A DNA stretch of 64,000 nucleotides, taken from Blepharisma stoltei (Eukaryota; Ciliophora; Heterotrichea; Heterotrichida; Blepharismidae). The position numbers and the translations under genes are program-made. Positions 23,011 through 37,308 of this stretch are shown in pieces (the stretch's first letter is position 1; every line of letters begins with the position of its first letter). A model generated the notes under the pieces. That model was not told the origin of the DNA. It searched no databases and saw only the letters and a program-made list of their open reading frames with translations. The DNA lies in NCBI GenBank assembly GCA_914767885.1, contig CAJZBQ010000033.1, positions 434,001-498,000 of the forward strand, in the 5' to 3' direction.

Positions 23011-26000
23011 ATGTCAAGCTACTTTTCACCTATGCCGATCCCTAATAGGCATTCTATAAGAGCTCCAGTTTTTGGGGCTAGTCCTACAAGGTTGAGAAAG
23101 AAGAAGAAAAAATCGTCAAGGCGAAAACCAATTGTCCACTCAATAACTGAATCTCCGAAAGAGCCAGTTGTTGAATTGCCAATACTAGTAAGCCGATCTG
23201 AATCCCCTAAGCCTAGTGTTCCTCCTTTAAAACTTCCCAATTTAAGCAACTATTATGACCAGTTAAGAGTTCTCAACGAAGAAGGACAAAAAAAACTTTT
23301 TCCAGGCAGCAGAAGATCAAAAACTTACATGGTCGGGCAAAAAGCAAAACTTGAATATGTGGATAACTATAGAAACATTGACAAAATCCTTGAAACAAAT
23401 AGACACTTTAATATAGAAGACTCCCCTGTTACTTCATACTTAAAAAAGATCCGTGAAAAACATCTCTCGCCAATTCCGATGGGAATTGTAAAAAGAGCAG
23501 GAAAAGACCAAGATATTGATATTGGGATGTACGCGATGGGAGATTCTTATGCTGAAGCTTTATCTGAAGGAATGAAGGAATTTGAAGTTAATAAGCTGAT
23601 TTTAAGCGACAATAGGCTTACTGATGTAGGAGCAATGAAGATTTTGCAGGGAGTTAAATCAAGTTCACTTGAAATACTTGATTTGTCTAATAACAAGCTG
23701 AGCAACGATGTAGTTCAGTATATTGCTGATATGTCTCAAAAGAGGAACACATCACTCCATACCATTAGGCTAGAAGGTTTACACATGAAAGATGTAGGAG
23801 CTTCAATACTTTGCAAAGCATTGAAAAACAGCTTATTACTTATAGAGCTGAATTTAGCTAAGAATAATTTAGAAGGCTGCAAAGCAATAGCAAAACTTAT
23901 AGAATTATCAACTACGCTCCAAAAATTAGACCTACATTGAAATAATATCAGAGGTGAGGGGGCAAAGATGATATGCAGGGCAATTTCTCACAATAAATCT
24001 CTGAAGATCCTTGATCTCTCTTGGAACGCAATTTCTTCACCTCCCCTAGACAACGCCTGCAAGTTTTTATCCAGGGCATTTCAAAAGCACCCGCTATTAT
24101 TTCATGTAGATCTTTCCCACAATGGGCTGTCTTTAAATGATGCCCAAGTGCTTTCAGAAGGCCTTGCACACAATCACACAATAATGGGAATCCACATGGA
24201 GGGAAATCAAGGGATAGTTGATGCATTAGGATTTGTGTCTCCTTCGAAGTTCGATAAGCCAGGCCAAGCTCATATTTTTACCAGAATTCTATCTAATAGT
24301 AGGATTACTAGCCATTTGAACTGAAGGCATGTTAGTAATTGCTGGATCTGTGAAAGGTGGAATGAAGTTGAGTTTGAATGAATTGGAGCTGCAGAGGATC
24401 CTGTGTACATTCATTTCAGCTTTGAAGGATATGAAGGCGAGCTTATGCAGAAGATTGACTCAACCACATATAAACTTGTTCGTATGTGCCCACCCGGAAG
24501 GTTTTATTATTTTTACACACATAATTCTCAAATTAAAAATAATCCAAATCAAAGGGTGACAGAGCTACCATGCGATTATTCGAGAGAAATTGAACTATAC
24601 CCAGGCTGCAAAATTCAAGTTGATATATGTGATGCAAATGTCAAAGACAATCAAAAAGGACCGAACTTGCTTTCCTTAGAAGAGACGAGCCCTAAGCCCC
24701 GAGTACCAAGAAGAAAATTTGTGCCACTCGTTGTAAAAAGGGCTTGGGGAATACCAATATCGATTTTTAAAGATTATAAATTTGATGATGAGGAACTGTT
24801 GAGAAAATGCTTTGAGTTTGACTGAGAAAGATCTTATGTCTTACTTATTTTGCTTACTCCCCGTTAAATTGGAATAAAGCATCCTGCTCCAATTTAAAGG
24901 GGGGCTAATTTTTTTTCTTAAAAAATTATATTTAAATTTTCTTAAAATCTTAAAAAATATAAATTGAGGACAATACTTTGAATTTTACTTTATTCTTATG
25001 AAGAATTAAATAAAGAAATTAATCAATTCAGTGTGAAAATTAATTAAATAATATTCTACTTGAACTTTTTCTATTAATTAGTCAAAACTAATTTTATGAA
25101 AATTAGTATTTCATCTTTAAATTTTTTTAAAAAAATATAAATTGAGAACAATACTTTGAATTTTAATTTATTTTTATAAATGACACTCTACTTGCATTTT
25201 GTCTATTATATTAGGTAAAAACAAATTTTATAAAAATAGAAAAAATTTTCCTATTGAAAAACAAATTTGTTACAATTTAAAGGGGTTTAAGTACCCAAAA
25301 AATGCAAATTTTACCGATATTTTGTTCCAATTTAAATGGCTGAGCTAGTATTGAATGTGCTACTCTCTTCAGTAGGATGGAAGCCACGGCGCGCCCTTTT
25401 AACTCCAAAGTAATGACGTTACCGGGCATTTCGATGTCATGCGATATTTTAGGAAAGCTCAGCAATATAAAATAAACTTCGCCTCGACTATCCAGAAAGC
25501 CTCACAGTGTTAATTCACTCGCTTCCCTTTACTCTGCTCTGCGCATGCTCTGCCTGAGGGTCACCTTCCTCAGGTGTGCTAAGAGGAAAAACCTTAAGCC
25601 TATTGATGCGCTTGGAGCAGTGCCTCTGTCTTAGCAAGATTAGACCGAAGAAGCTCTCTGGGGAAAAGTGAAGGAGACTTATAGTACTTTCGAACCGAAT
25701 ACTACTTTATTCTTGACTGAGAAAGGTCAAAAATCCCAAAGCTTGTAAAAGATCCAGAAGAGCAAACCAAAGTTAGCAAAATGCTATGGGAAGCATATCG
25801 TGTCATAAAGGAAGTTTATAAGTATTATTCATCTCTCAGTCCACAAGGAGAAATTTGATCTATTGGCCAAATGGTTTTGACTGATCTCTGCAATGAAGCA
25901 AAAATTTTTGATTCTAATTTTCGGCTTGCAGATTTAGATTTCCATACAAAGGCAGCTTTATATACAGAAATCAAGAATAATCCAAGAAATCCTGCCAATG

Positions 26001-26617
26001 CACTAATAAGATATCAATTTATGGAAATTTTAGTGCGTATCTCTCTAGACAAATTTCTAAAATCAGGTCAAGCTACAACTGCATCAGAAGCCGTTTACAT
26101 TATGCTTAATAACCATATTAAGCCAAATTTAAGTCATATTTTAGCTGATAAGTGAAGATTTTCACGATATATCACAGAAGAAGTTGACAATGTTTTAAAA
26201 GCCAATGTTTCGTTACTAAAAGCAGTATATGCAAAGTATTCAAAATTGAAAGTCAAGCCTGGCCAAAAACCATTTATGTGTTTGCAAGAATTTGATGGCA
26301 TTTGCATAGAAGGTCAGTTGTTAACTGAGACATTTACAGCTAGGGAAACTAATATGGCTTTTAATCTTGCAATGATGACTCAGCCAAATGAGTTAGATTA
26401 TGATAGACATCTTCAGATGTCTTTTATTGAGTTCTTAGAAGCTATCTCAAGAGTGGCTGATATGGCTAAGCTTCCTGATCCTGAAAGTGGTGAAAGATCA
26501 ACAGAATCCGCTCCGCTGGCTAAATTAATTACAAATTTACTTCCGAAACTCATGGAATTATTGCCAATAAGCATTCAAAAAGAGCTCAAAAAGAAATCTG
26601 ACCCTCAAAACGATTAA
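23011..26617 (+). CDS. Leucine-rich-repeat protein with extended C-terminal region, split by an IES
   Basis: Pieces 23011-24830 and 25726-26617 join into 903 residues. A basic N-terminus (RKKKKKSSRRKP) is followed by ribonuclease-inhibitor-type LRRs at about 190-420 (LILSDNRLTDVGAMKIL, LDLSNNKLSNDVV, LDLHWNNIRGEGAKMI). Beyond residue 440 a beta-rich region (VYIHFSFEGYEGEL, GRFYYFYTHN) and a long helical region (LTDLCNEAKIFDSNFRLADL.. to the end) are not recognised. In-frame TGA at 23938, 24322, 24823, 25718, 25856 and 26153 are Trp. Joining across the IES gives CFEFDWERSKIPKLVKDPEEQTKV. Such LRR proteins are common in cilia, but the role is open. Confidence 0.8.
24831..25725 (-). mobile_element. 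Composite IES: SINE-like element carrying a MITE
   Basis: Flanked by the 13-bp repeat TTGACTGAGAAAG (24818-24830 and 25713-25725), which has no TA. In reverse orientation the 5' end starts beside 25712 with ATTCGGTTCGAAAG, a good pol III B box shared with the SINE at 52732, and the 3' end is a TAAG-type tail (CTTA units at 24833-24856). A MITE (24857-25344) has landed in the tail. Excision restores the LRR gene. Confidence 0.78.
24857..25344 (+). mobile_element. MITE of the TTAAATTGGAA family, nested in the SINE
   Basis: Left end CTCCCCGTTAAATTGGAA, with an inner inverted copy TCCAATTTAAAGGGGGG. Right end TTTTGTTCCAATTTAAATGG, also with an inner copy, decayed to CTGAG instead of GGGAG. Flanks are TTA and CTA. 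Two ~177-bp repeats (TATAAATTGAGRACAATACT near 24957 and 25135) lie inside. Related to 7466-8195. Confidence 0.72.
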
Positions 26618-26742
26618 ATTCTTACATGTAAAATTTATCCTGGTTAGGGGTATATGAGCATTATATTCCATCAAAAATAAACTTTTAATAATTCATTTTT
26701 ATAGATATAATAAATAAAAGAGAAATTAAAAGAAGATAAATA

Positions 26743-28045
26743 ATGGTAGAAAGTCTGACCTATTGTTCTGTCTGTTTTGAAGAATACGACCAAGAAGAAC
26801 GAGTACCCCTTATGCTGAGCTGTGGGCATACATTTTGCAAAAACTGCCTCATTCTTCTCCCTGAGCCCTTAAGATGCCCACATTGTCGAACTTTAGAGTC
26901 CAGAACTCTAAAAGAGCTCCCCAAAAATATCACCATCTTTCAAATTCAGGCCCAGCTCAATCCTTCTGAAGTAGAAATGTGTACTCATGAAGAGCTGCTG
27001 TTTTATTGCAAGGTGTGCAAATATCCTCTCTGCCTTCAATGTGTATACCTAATTACCAAACTAAAAGTAGCTGCAATTCTAAGCTCTAATATTTATATAT
27101 AAAAAATAAGGTATCATAGAGTTAGCGAAAATAATTTGGCTTAAATATTTAGGTATAGTAAAACATAGCAACCATGGGCTGCTAAACTTAAATGACCCAG
27201 AACTAGAAAACTTGATTAATTCTCATTTGGACCAAATTGAAAGTGCTTATAAGTTCCGAATCAAAGAGTGCACCCAAAGAAAAGAAAAAGCTGAAAGTTT
27301 ACTGGCGAACTGAAAGGAAAATTCAATTAAAAATAAAGAAGCAGTCAGAGGCAAATTCCAAGGGATGAGAAAAATTGTGGAGAATCAAGAGCAGTATTAT
27401 TTAGAGCATATTGCGCAGCTGTTTCAGAGCATGTGCAGCAAAAACGAAAGAGAAGACAACCCACAGAACGGGTATCGGGTTGACGTTTCAATTGATGAAG
27501 AGTGGCTTACAAGCAATTTAAAAAAAATAGGAAACATTGGAGTTTTCAACCCAGCCAGACAAGAATGCAGCATCAGACGATCAAGGAATGTCAAAGCTTT
27601 GAATTGGAAATACTCAGGCAGAATAGATGCTTTGAGTTTCAAGTCAAACAAACAAGTTTATTTATCAGGGATTGGAGTTTGCACCCCATATAAGCTTGAA
27701 AAAACAACAGTAATCAACGAAATGAAACTCCTCAAAGGGCAAAGCTCTAGAAGCGAAGTTGTATATCTTCATAGTTTTCCAGTAACCTTGGTTGCTGACT
27801 TTATGTCTGGAGTAACAAAAGTCCCGTTTGAAACTATTGTTAAAATAGAGCCTGGTATTTTTTATACAATTTATTTGAAGCTCTCTGGTGCAAAGACTTT
27901 CAAATGTGTAGATTCTTTACTGCAAGCAAATGGAAGGGATGAAACAGTTTTTACTTTTGCCAACACAATTTTTGTGCAAGGTGACGAAAGCAACCGAACT
28001 GATATATTGTGTGGGCCAATTGTCGATTTTTATTATTTGCCTTAA
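26743..28045 (+). CDS. RING/B-box E3 ubiquitin ligase with PHR-like domain, split by a short IES
   Basis: Pieces 26743-27045 and 27161-28045 join into 395 residues. The RING finger (6-50) is CSVCFEEY..CGHTFCKNCL..CPHC. The B-box (~80-115) reads CTHEELLFYCKVCKYPLCLQC then VKHSNHG after excision, which supplies the last His ligand. A coiled coil (~125-190) follows, and then ~220 residues with ISGIGVCTPY-like and GIFYTIYLKLSGAKTFKC motifs resembling the PHR domain of Highwire/RPM-1-type ligases. The protein should ubiquitinate unknown targets. Confidence 0.85.
27046..27160 (+). mobile_element. Short IES in B-box gene (115 bp)
   Basis: Direct repeat GTA (27043-27045 and 27158-27160); AT-rich unique sequence with several stops. 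Excision rebuilds the zinc-binding B-box. Confidence 0.82.
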
Positions 28046-28077
28046 ATAGCAGTAATTCAATTATAACAATAATAATT

Positions 28078-28680
28078 ATGGATATTAAGGTTCTGGCAAA
28101 GGAAATCAGTGAGCAGGACAAGGAACTTCTTGTGTTAAAAACAACTTTTAATGAATCTGAGAAAGAAAAAGATGAGTTAAAAAAAAAATTTGAAAGGTAT
28201 GAGAGCTTTTTTGATGAAATAAAGGAATCTCTGCAAAAAGAAAAAGATGTATCTACATTGGCTAGATATATAGGCCATTTGAAGCAAGAAATGAACAAAA
28301 AGCAGCAGGAGGTAACAAGAAACCAAGGCTTGAAAGTGGTTTCGTTAAAATTTCTTAACAGCGGAGAAGAAATGAGATCCAAAAGCTATGCGTGTTTACA
28401 AAAGGTCAATAACAAGTCTTCAAGCAAAGACTTGTTGATTCGGATTTCAAATAAAAGTCCATATTATGCTCCACCAGGGCTCTTAACCATTACAAACAGA
28501 AAAAGGAAAAAGTCAGTAGACAATGACTCTGTGTTTTTGAAAAGCAGAGGAAGTCCTACAATCTCTGACACTCAGAGTTTGACTCCGAATGATGTAGGAA
28601 TTGATGCTCAGCTAAGAAAACTTAAAGAACGAATGGAGGCAATAATTGAATATACAGCAAAGAAAAATAAAGAAATATAG
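28078..28680 (+). CDS. Coiled-coil protein of unknown function
   Basis: 200 residues, ATG at 28078 only 32 bp after the ligase stop, TAG stop. Residues 1-90 are strongly coiled coil; the middle is basic and Ser-rich with SKSYACLQK and NKSPYYAPPG; the end is another short coil. No family recognised. Confidence 0.65.
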   Translation: MDIKVLAKEISEQDKELLVLKTTFNESEKEKDELKKKFERYESFFDEIKESLQKEKDVSTLARYIGHLKQEMNKKQQEVTRNQGLKVVSLKFLNSGEEMRSKSYACLQKVNNKSSSKDLLIRISNKSPYYAPPGLLTITNRKRKKSVDNDSVFLKSRGSPTISDTQSLTPNDVGIDAQLRKLKERMEAIIEYTAKKNKEI

Positions 28681-29335
28681 ATTGTTTATAATTAAAAATT
28701 GCTATTTTAAATTGATTTAGAAAAATTATAATTCCCCTCTCTAAGAGAGAGCAAACCATAAAGGAAAATATAAGTAGCGGTGAAATTAATCCCCTCTCTT
28801 AAGCAAGCAAAATTTTTATATATAAATAATTTTATCTAAATAATAAATAATTGCTATATTGAGATATGAAGCTGACTCTATTAATTCAAAAACATAAATA
28901 AATTTGAATTTTTTAGCACTTTTTGAAATTTAAAAAATCCGAAAAAAAATTTATATATAATTATGCACCATAATAAATCGCTATACCCCTGCAGAATACT
29001 GATCAGAAATAATGCCTGCCTTATGCAGTCTAAGTCTGATTAGGCATCTTAAAACCATAAACGGAGATTTGTCATTTTAGTTTTTACTTCTCAAAAAAAA
29101 TGGATAAGTACAAATTAATTTTGAAAATTAAAATGGATGGCCAATAATGATCTAAAATATTTCAATGGTTATATACTTTTAATATAGGATTTTGAGCCAA
29201 AAAATTAACCTATGAAGATCGAACAAAAATTTCTTGCTCGTTCTTAAAGAGATGGAGTGAGCATTTTGATGCATAAAATTTACCCGAATTTTTAACTTAA
29301 ATAAATAAATTTAATTAATATATCAAAGCGGGACT
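28681..29335. other. Intergenic region with a possible decayed MITE
   Basis: 28729-29256 may be an old MITE: CCCCTCTCTAAGAGAGAGCAAA at the left, an inner copy CCCCTCTCTTAAGCAAGCAAA at 28792 and a degenerate inverted counterpart around 29230-29256 (GCTCGTTCTTAAAGAGATGGAG). The rest is AT-rich spacer. Confidence 0.35.
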
Positions 29336-31021
29336 ATGTCTGGAAATAAATTATTCCAAAAACTCAAAGAATTAGGATTCGAAGATTGGGCTAAGTCTCA
29401 AGGCATATCTCCTTCATTATTGCCCCAGAACCCTCAGTCGCTTGAATGAATTTTTGCATTTCCAAGAATTAATAACTTGTTGCAATGGCTTCTCGTTTCT
29501 ATGAACGAAACTCAGTTTCTTACTGCGAAGGAACTAGAAGTCTATGAAGGCTTAGAAACAAAGCTGGACTATGAATCTCTGCAAGAAATCATTGAATTGC
29601 TTGATATTAATAGTTATAAATCTGATCTCATCAACTTGGTCCAGCCGAGTCTTATTGAAGAACTTCAAAAACAAAAGCAAGAGCAAGAACAAGAAATAGT
29701 TCGCCTACAAAATGAGCTACGAAACGAAGAAGAAATCGAAATAAGCAGTTTAATGACTTCTCTGCAAAGCCAATTTAATGAAAGTCTTAAAGGGCTATTT
29801 GAAACTCTAGAAATTTTTTTGAAGCGATTTAATTCAAGCTCAAACGTCCTATCAATTTCATTGGTCCAAGAATACACCTCAACTGATGAGCAGCTATCAA
29901 GACTTGTAATCCAATATTCCAAACAAATTGAAGAGGTCGTGCAAGCAATTGATTTTAGCGTTCACCACCATTGCTTGATGTCAGATCGAGCTGATGAATA
30001 CACAGAGCTCTGCGCTGAAAGGGTTAAATTGCAATCATTATCCCTTAAGAATCTTGAACAAGAAACTAAAGCTTCTGCTGCAAAACAAAGATATGAGTCT
30101 GCTTTGCAAGCATTAGAAGATATAGTACTGAGAGAGCAAAAAGATAAATTCTTACAAGATGATATTATTAATGCCAAAACTAATATGATCAAACAAGAAC
30201 TAGATGCGCTTGAAAAAGAAAATGAAAAAATAGTCAATGAAGAATTGTGCTCAGTTATCAAAGAAATCGCAAAACTCCAAGCTGAAGAAAATTTATCAGA
30301 GTCGCATAACGAACTTTCTGATAAGAGATGTGAGTATGAAGGGATCAAGCTGCAAGAAGTCACAAGATTGTTAGAGGAACAAAAGAAAAAACATCTACTG
30401 GCAATGGCTGGAATTTTGCTAGAACAAGAAAGAGTTCAAAGTGAGTACGACTGCTTGTTTGAGATAAAGACTTTTCTTGAAGATATCAAAGCACAAACCG
30501 ATTTCAGAATAGATCAGTATAGGACTTTTAGAAATAGGCGTGAGCTGCAATTAGCTGAAAGAAAAACAATAGACGAAAGAGATGCAACACTTAACGAGCT
30601 CCACCAGATAATTGAAACTCAAAATCAAAGCACAAATCTTACCTATGATAGACTTATAGAGATGATTCAAAAAGTTTTTGAAAAGCAGGAAGAAGCGAAG
30701 CAGGCTTATAAAAGGTCAATTGGAGCCATATTAGAATCTTCAAAAACCATGCTTTTTGAATCTGAAAAATTATTGGATAACTTAGACATAATAAAAAGTG
30801 AGCATAGAGCTGACGGTAGAGAAAACTATTTATCACTATCAACCTTGCTTAAAGACCAGGAACAGAAATTGAATAAAATTCTTCTCGATGTTGAACAAAC
30901 TAGGGTAAATTTCAAAGTTAGTCCTTCAGGACTTACTGAAAGAGAACTGTTTGTTGAATTTTTAACTACACCAGAAAATCAAACCCCCCGATATTTAAAA
31001 GATTGTGAGGATGTTTTATAA
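29336..31021 (+). CDS. HAUS3: HAUS augmin-like complex subunit 3
   Basis: 561 residues from ATG 29336. The N-terminal ~80 residues carry the HAUS3 pattern: FQKLKELGFEDW, EWIFAFPRINNLLQWLLVSMNE and LTAKELEVYEGL, followed by several hundred residues of coiled coil, the normal layout of this subunit. One TGA (29447-29449) is Trp in the motif SLEWIF, the conserved W. Augmin recruits gamma-tubulin to existing microtubules in spindles. It is convergent with the CDPK gene, 21 bp apart. Confidence 0.85.
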
Positions 31022-31042
31022 TTTCCTTGATGGTTTAATTAC

Positions 31043-33266
<2,224 letters not shown>

Positions 33267-33844
33267 AATTATTTTAATCGGAATATATAAGTTATATTTT
33301 CAATAGTTATTATTTTCGATACAATCTATATAAACTACACTGGCCAAATTTTTTTTTTAGTTGGATCAAGCACTCTTTGCGTGCCAGATCTCCTTATCGG
33401 TACCTCTTTCTGGGCTATCACGTTTTTGCTGTTATCTTCTGTGTTATAATTGAGAGTTTTAATTTTATTTCGGTTCATTTCATATTCTCAGGATGATAAG
33501 TTGGATTTTAATTGATCTAAATCCCACCATTTAATTGAGCAAGATTATTTGCTTGCTAATGAAAAATGGTTAATTTTAATTTTTCGCAAAAGCTATATAA
33601 AACATTTTAGGCTTTAAAAAGTTATTTTAGGAATTAAGGAATTACGTTAAATTACTTCCTCCCCTTAAGAGGCTCTCCTTTATAGAAAAATAAACAATTA
33701 TATAAAAAATTTTCAGATTTATTTATATTTAAAAGGATAATCAGGATGTAATGTGTTTAAAATTAATATAGTTTGCTAGCTATCTTATTATAATAATATC
33801 TAAATATTTACCCAAAAAATTCATATTTAAACAATTTTTTGCAA
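33267..33844. other. Intergenic region
   Basis: CDPK promoter side and phosphodiesterase 3' side. No gene or clear repeat; a short CTCCCC/GAGG pair near 33660 is too weak to call. Confidence 0.4.
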
Positions 33845-35911
33845 CTAATAACGGAAGAGTAAGCAGTTTTCATCAACTCGAGGTGAGCCCAAATAATTTG
33901 ACAGAGCTTCATACAATGGCAAAACAATCACTCTTATAAACCCTGCCTGGGACTTGGCAGTGTCTGTTTTTTCTCTATCACAATACATAGAAACTTGCTG
34001 ATTCAGTTTTTTTTCCATATCTCCCTGCCTATAAAACTCTTCAATCACAAGTTTGCTTCATTTTTGATGAAGGTCGATACTTTTAGCGGCATGGCCAACA
34101 TCTGCAGCTTTAATGCTCATTTTCAGAATATCAATCCTCTGGTCTACAGTTTCAAACTGTTGGGGAGGTTTTAAAGCCTTTGCTTTAAACTGAGCTAACA
34201 AATCCCAATGCTTACTCATGTCTGTTGCCAAAATCATTTCAACAATCAACTTCCTAACACTTGTGTAATGCTCAGCATCAATAAATCCTAAAATATTTGA
34301 GTCCTGTCCTTTCATCAAATAAAAAGTTGATGAGCAATGCATCATTTCAAGAACGGAATAATCATTATCTAAATAAAATTTACATGTATTTGCAAGGTCG
34401 TCTTTATTGACTATTAAAAATCGATTTGTTAAGCCTGGATGGCCTACATCATGCCCTAAAGCAGCAATGATTACAGCGAGCATGTCATATTCAGAAAAGA
34501 GCTCTAATAAAACTGATTGATTAATGAAAAATAAAAATGATGAAAGCACGTCAGCTGCATGAGTGGAATTGTGATATGGATTATCTGTTTTATACCTTTG
34601 CTCCATATCTTGGAAATAATTGACATATATCATCTCTTTTATGTTGAGAATTTCATCGATTCGATATTTTCCAATAGAATACTTACCTACCGCGACAAGG
34701 GGTTTTCCTCGAGTGCATTCTTGTAAGAAAAACATATCAAAATTCCAATTTTTCCCTATATGTTTCAAAATCCCAATCAGCTCTTCAAACTCATATACCT
34801 TATATGTAAGCGCAATTTCATCAGTTTTTCTGATCCTCAATTTATTTCTTGGCCTTATAGGAAGCACCTTTGTTTGGTCATTTTGAGTTTGCTTGATGAA
34901 AATTCTATCTTCCTCATCAAGACCTTTAGTAATCGTTTCAATATCTGCTGAATAAATGTTAGTTTGAGTTCTTATTTTCCCTATGACACCATTAACAAGT
35001 TCGTGAATCCTCATTACTTTACTTTTATTATCACTAGCTGACATATCTGCAATGATTTGTTTAGCATTTGTAATGGTTTCTAATAAACACTCAATAATTT
35101 GTTCAAGCTCTGATTTTGGCTCAGAAAATCCATGGCCTCCTGCTTCGTCATATCCTTCAGTAACATTTACTGTCATTTGAAACTTTTTTCTTGTGACTGC
35201 TTCATGTGTGTAAAAAGTCCTGGTTTCCACTAAGACTCTATAGTAAAATAGCCCGACCTCGAAAAGTGTCGTTGCTAAGTGCTGGTAGCCAAAAATATGT
35301 GAAATAAGAAAAATCACTGCTATCAAGGTATTTCATAGAAAATAATTCAAAAAATTCGTGATAAGGATGAATTTAGAAACGGATAGTAGTACGAGTAATC
35401 CTGGCAAGCAGGACATATAAGTTATAGAATTGTCGTCAAACATTGCCCCTTGGACTGGTCCATTGTTTAAAATAAGCATAACCGCTGCCAAAAAATAGCT
35501 TATTTGGAGAAGCTCTGGACGATAGCTATTAATAGTCACAGTGTAAAACCCTAATAAATAAATTGCTGAACTTATCAAAATTTGCCCTAAAAGCAGGCCA
35601 AGCTGGCAGCCGAAAACTTGAGAAGAGCTATCACTTAAAGAGAAGCCGATGATATAAAGAAGAAGATATATTCCAAATAGGAGATAATAGCTCAATAAAA
35701 AAATTTTAAGCCGATATTGGAGTTCGGTTATTAGTTGTGCAGCGCTTGCCTCGTTGCTCGTTATTACATTTTGGTAGTGACGTTCAAGAAGATTACTTGA
35801 AAATTTCAAATTTCTGTAATGTGGACTTGGATAATGGCTATCTGAATTAGCAGAAATTCCTGATAAAGTGAAAGGGTTCTCTTCTGGAGTTTTGGATTGC
35901 CTTATTTTCAT
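33845..35911 (-). CDS. PDE: Membrane-bound 3',5'-cyclic nucleotide phosphodiesterase
   Basis: 688 residues in one frame with TGA as Trp (NYFLWNTLIAV, HQKWSKLVIEE). About residues 70-235 have five or six hydrophobic segments. A linker is followed by the PDE catalytic domain (~390-670): NPYHNSTHAADV (first metal His), ALGHDVGHPG (HD signature), an ADVGHAAKSI motif with the late metal Asp, and a C-terminal QAGFI with the invariant substrate Gln. It should hydrolyse cAMP or cGMP at a membrane. Multi-pass PDEs are known from Paramecium and apicomplexans. Confidence 0.92.
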
Positions 35912-36669
35912 TGATTATTATATTTCTTTTCAAATCAAGCTATTATGTCTATAATAGATAGAAAAAATTTTATGGATGATAAAAAGATAAACAAATTTAA
36001 AGATTAGCAGTAGACTGAAGAAGAAAAAGCATTTAAAATTTTAATTGGACATACATGAATTAATTTCAAGAAGGAAGAAGCTTTAAATGACATTTTTTAT
36101 AATTATATCAGAAACGCATTGCAAAGTGCTAGCATTAAGGTATAAAAAATTATTTTAATTATTAGCTCTGCTTAAGTTTCTCCCATTTTCTTTATTTCTT
36201 CGAAAAGAGTTCATCTTCCTGCAGAGGAAGCTATTGAAGATAAAACATAACAGAAAGAGCATTAAATTAAATTTCTTTTTGACAAGTGCATAATTCATAA
36301 TATCATGTATAGAGATGATAAAGTTATGAATTCCCCTATTTTATTAGCTTTATTTCTTTATTTCACTCTAAATTGCCTCTCAGCATGCTGGTATATATTA
36401 TTAAATTATTCTTTTATTATTTTTATGCTCCACTTTTTGATAATCTAAATATTCTCAAAGAATTAGGATTATTTAAATATTAAGCTACGAGTATTTGAAA
36501 AATTTTGTATTGCATAGTTGCACAAAAGCTAAAAATTGATTCCTACTGATTATGCTATTATTAAACTAAAAGGATGCTAAAATTGGATAGAATTTGATCC
36601 TAAAAAAACAGTGTTATAAGTAAAGCATCCTATTTATTTTTAGGAAATCAATAGAGAAATATAAAACTA
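35912..36669. other. Intergenic region with a possible coding remnant
   Basis: ATG at 35973 opens a frame (MDDKKINKFKD) that meets TAG twice, then continues as EEEKAFKILIGHTWINFKKEEALNDIF and IRNALQSASIK until about 36140. This may be a decayed gene or one broken by an IES I could not define. The rest is AT-rich. Confidence 0.3.
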
Positions 36670-37308
36670 ATGATAAATAAATCTCCCATTTCAAGTAATT
36701 TAGAAAAGCGAGGACTTACTTCAAGTTTAACGTTCAGTCATTCAACTTCTTCCCTATTTGAGAGCAATAAGCCAAGCAAGCATATTTCTCAAAAAAGAAT
36801 CGAACAGGAAAGTCTGTCCAGGAGAACACTTGATCCTACCTTTCCAGAAAGACCAATTGAATATAAGCAGGGTAAAAAAAAAATTAATCCTGCTCATAAT
36901 AATAATTTTTGGGATAAAAGTAGTGCAAGTTCAGATTTTGAAGCTAGATCAAACAATCCAACGCTAACAACAAGTAGGGATAATCCATTATCTGGAGAAG
37001 TTTTTAAAGTAAATGAAAGTCCGAAAAAACCGATTAGGTCACAAAAATATCTTGAAAGCCAAATTTCATGGCAACCAGAATCAAAATCAAATTACTATGC
37101 ACCATCAATACAAAATAAAGTTCCAAAAACAGCATCGTCAATAGATTTCTTGCCAGGATCTTTCTTTGTTAAGGCAGAAGACAACCATAAAAGTCAGAAA
37201 AGACTCAATCCTTTGAAATATGAAACAAGTTTATTTAACTCAGCAGCTGAAAAACCTTCGATTACAGGAAGATACGAAGCTGATGATAGCAGAAGCCAAA
37301 GAAAATAA
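36670..37308 (+). CDS. Hypothetical Ser/Lys-rich protein
   Basis: 212 residues, ATG to TAA, no interruption. Hydrophilic and probably disordered, rich in Ser, Lys, Asn and Pro; short repeated themes such as SSASSDF/SSIDFLPGSFF. No domain. Confidence 0.5.
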   Translation: MINKSPISSNLEKRGLTSSLTFSHSTSSLFESNKPSKHISQKRIEQESLSRRTLDPTFPERPIEYKQGKKKINPAHNNNFWDKSSASSDFEARSNNPTLTTSRDNPLSGEVFKVNESPKKPIRSQKYLESQISWQPESKSNYYAPSIQNKVPKTASSIDFLPGSFFVKAEDNHKSQKRLNPLKYETSLFNSAAEKPSITGRYEADDSRSQRK

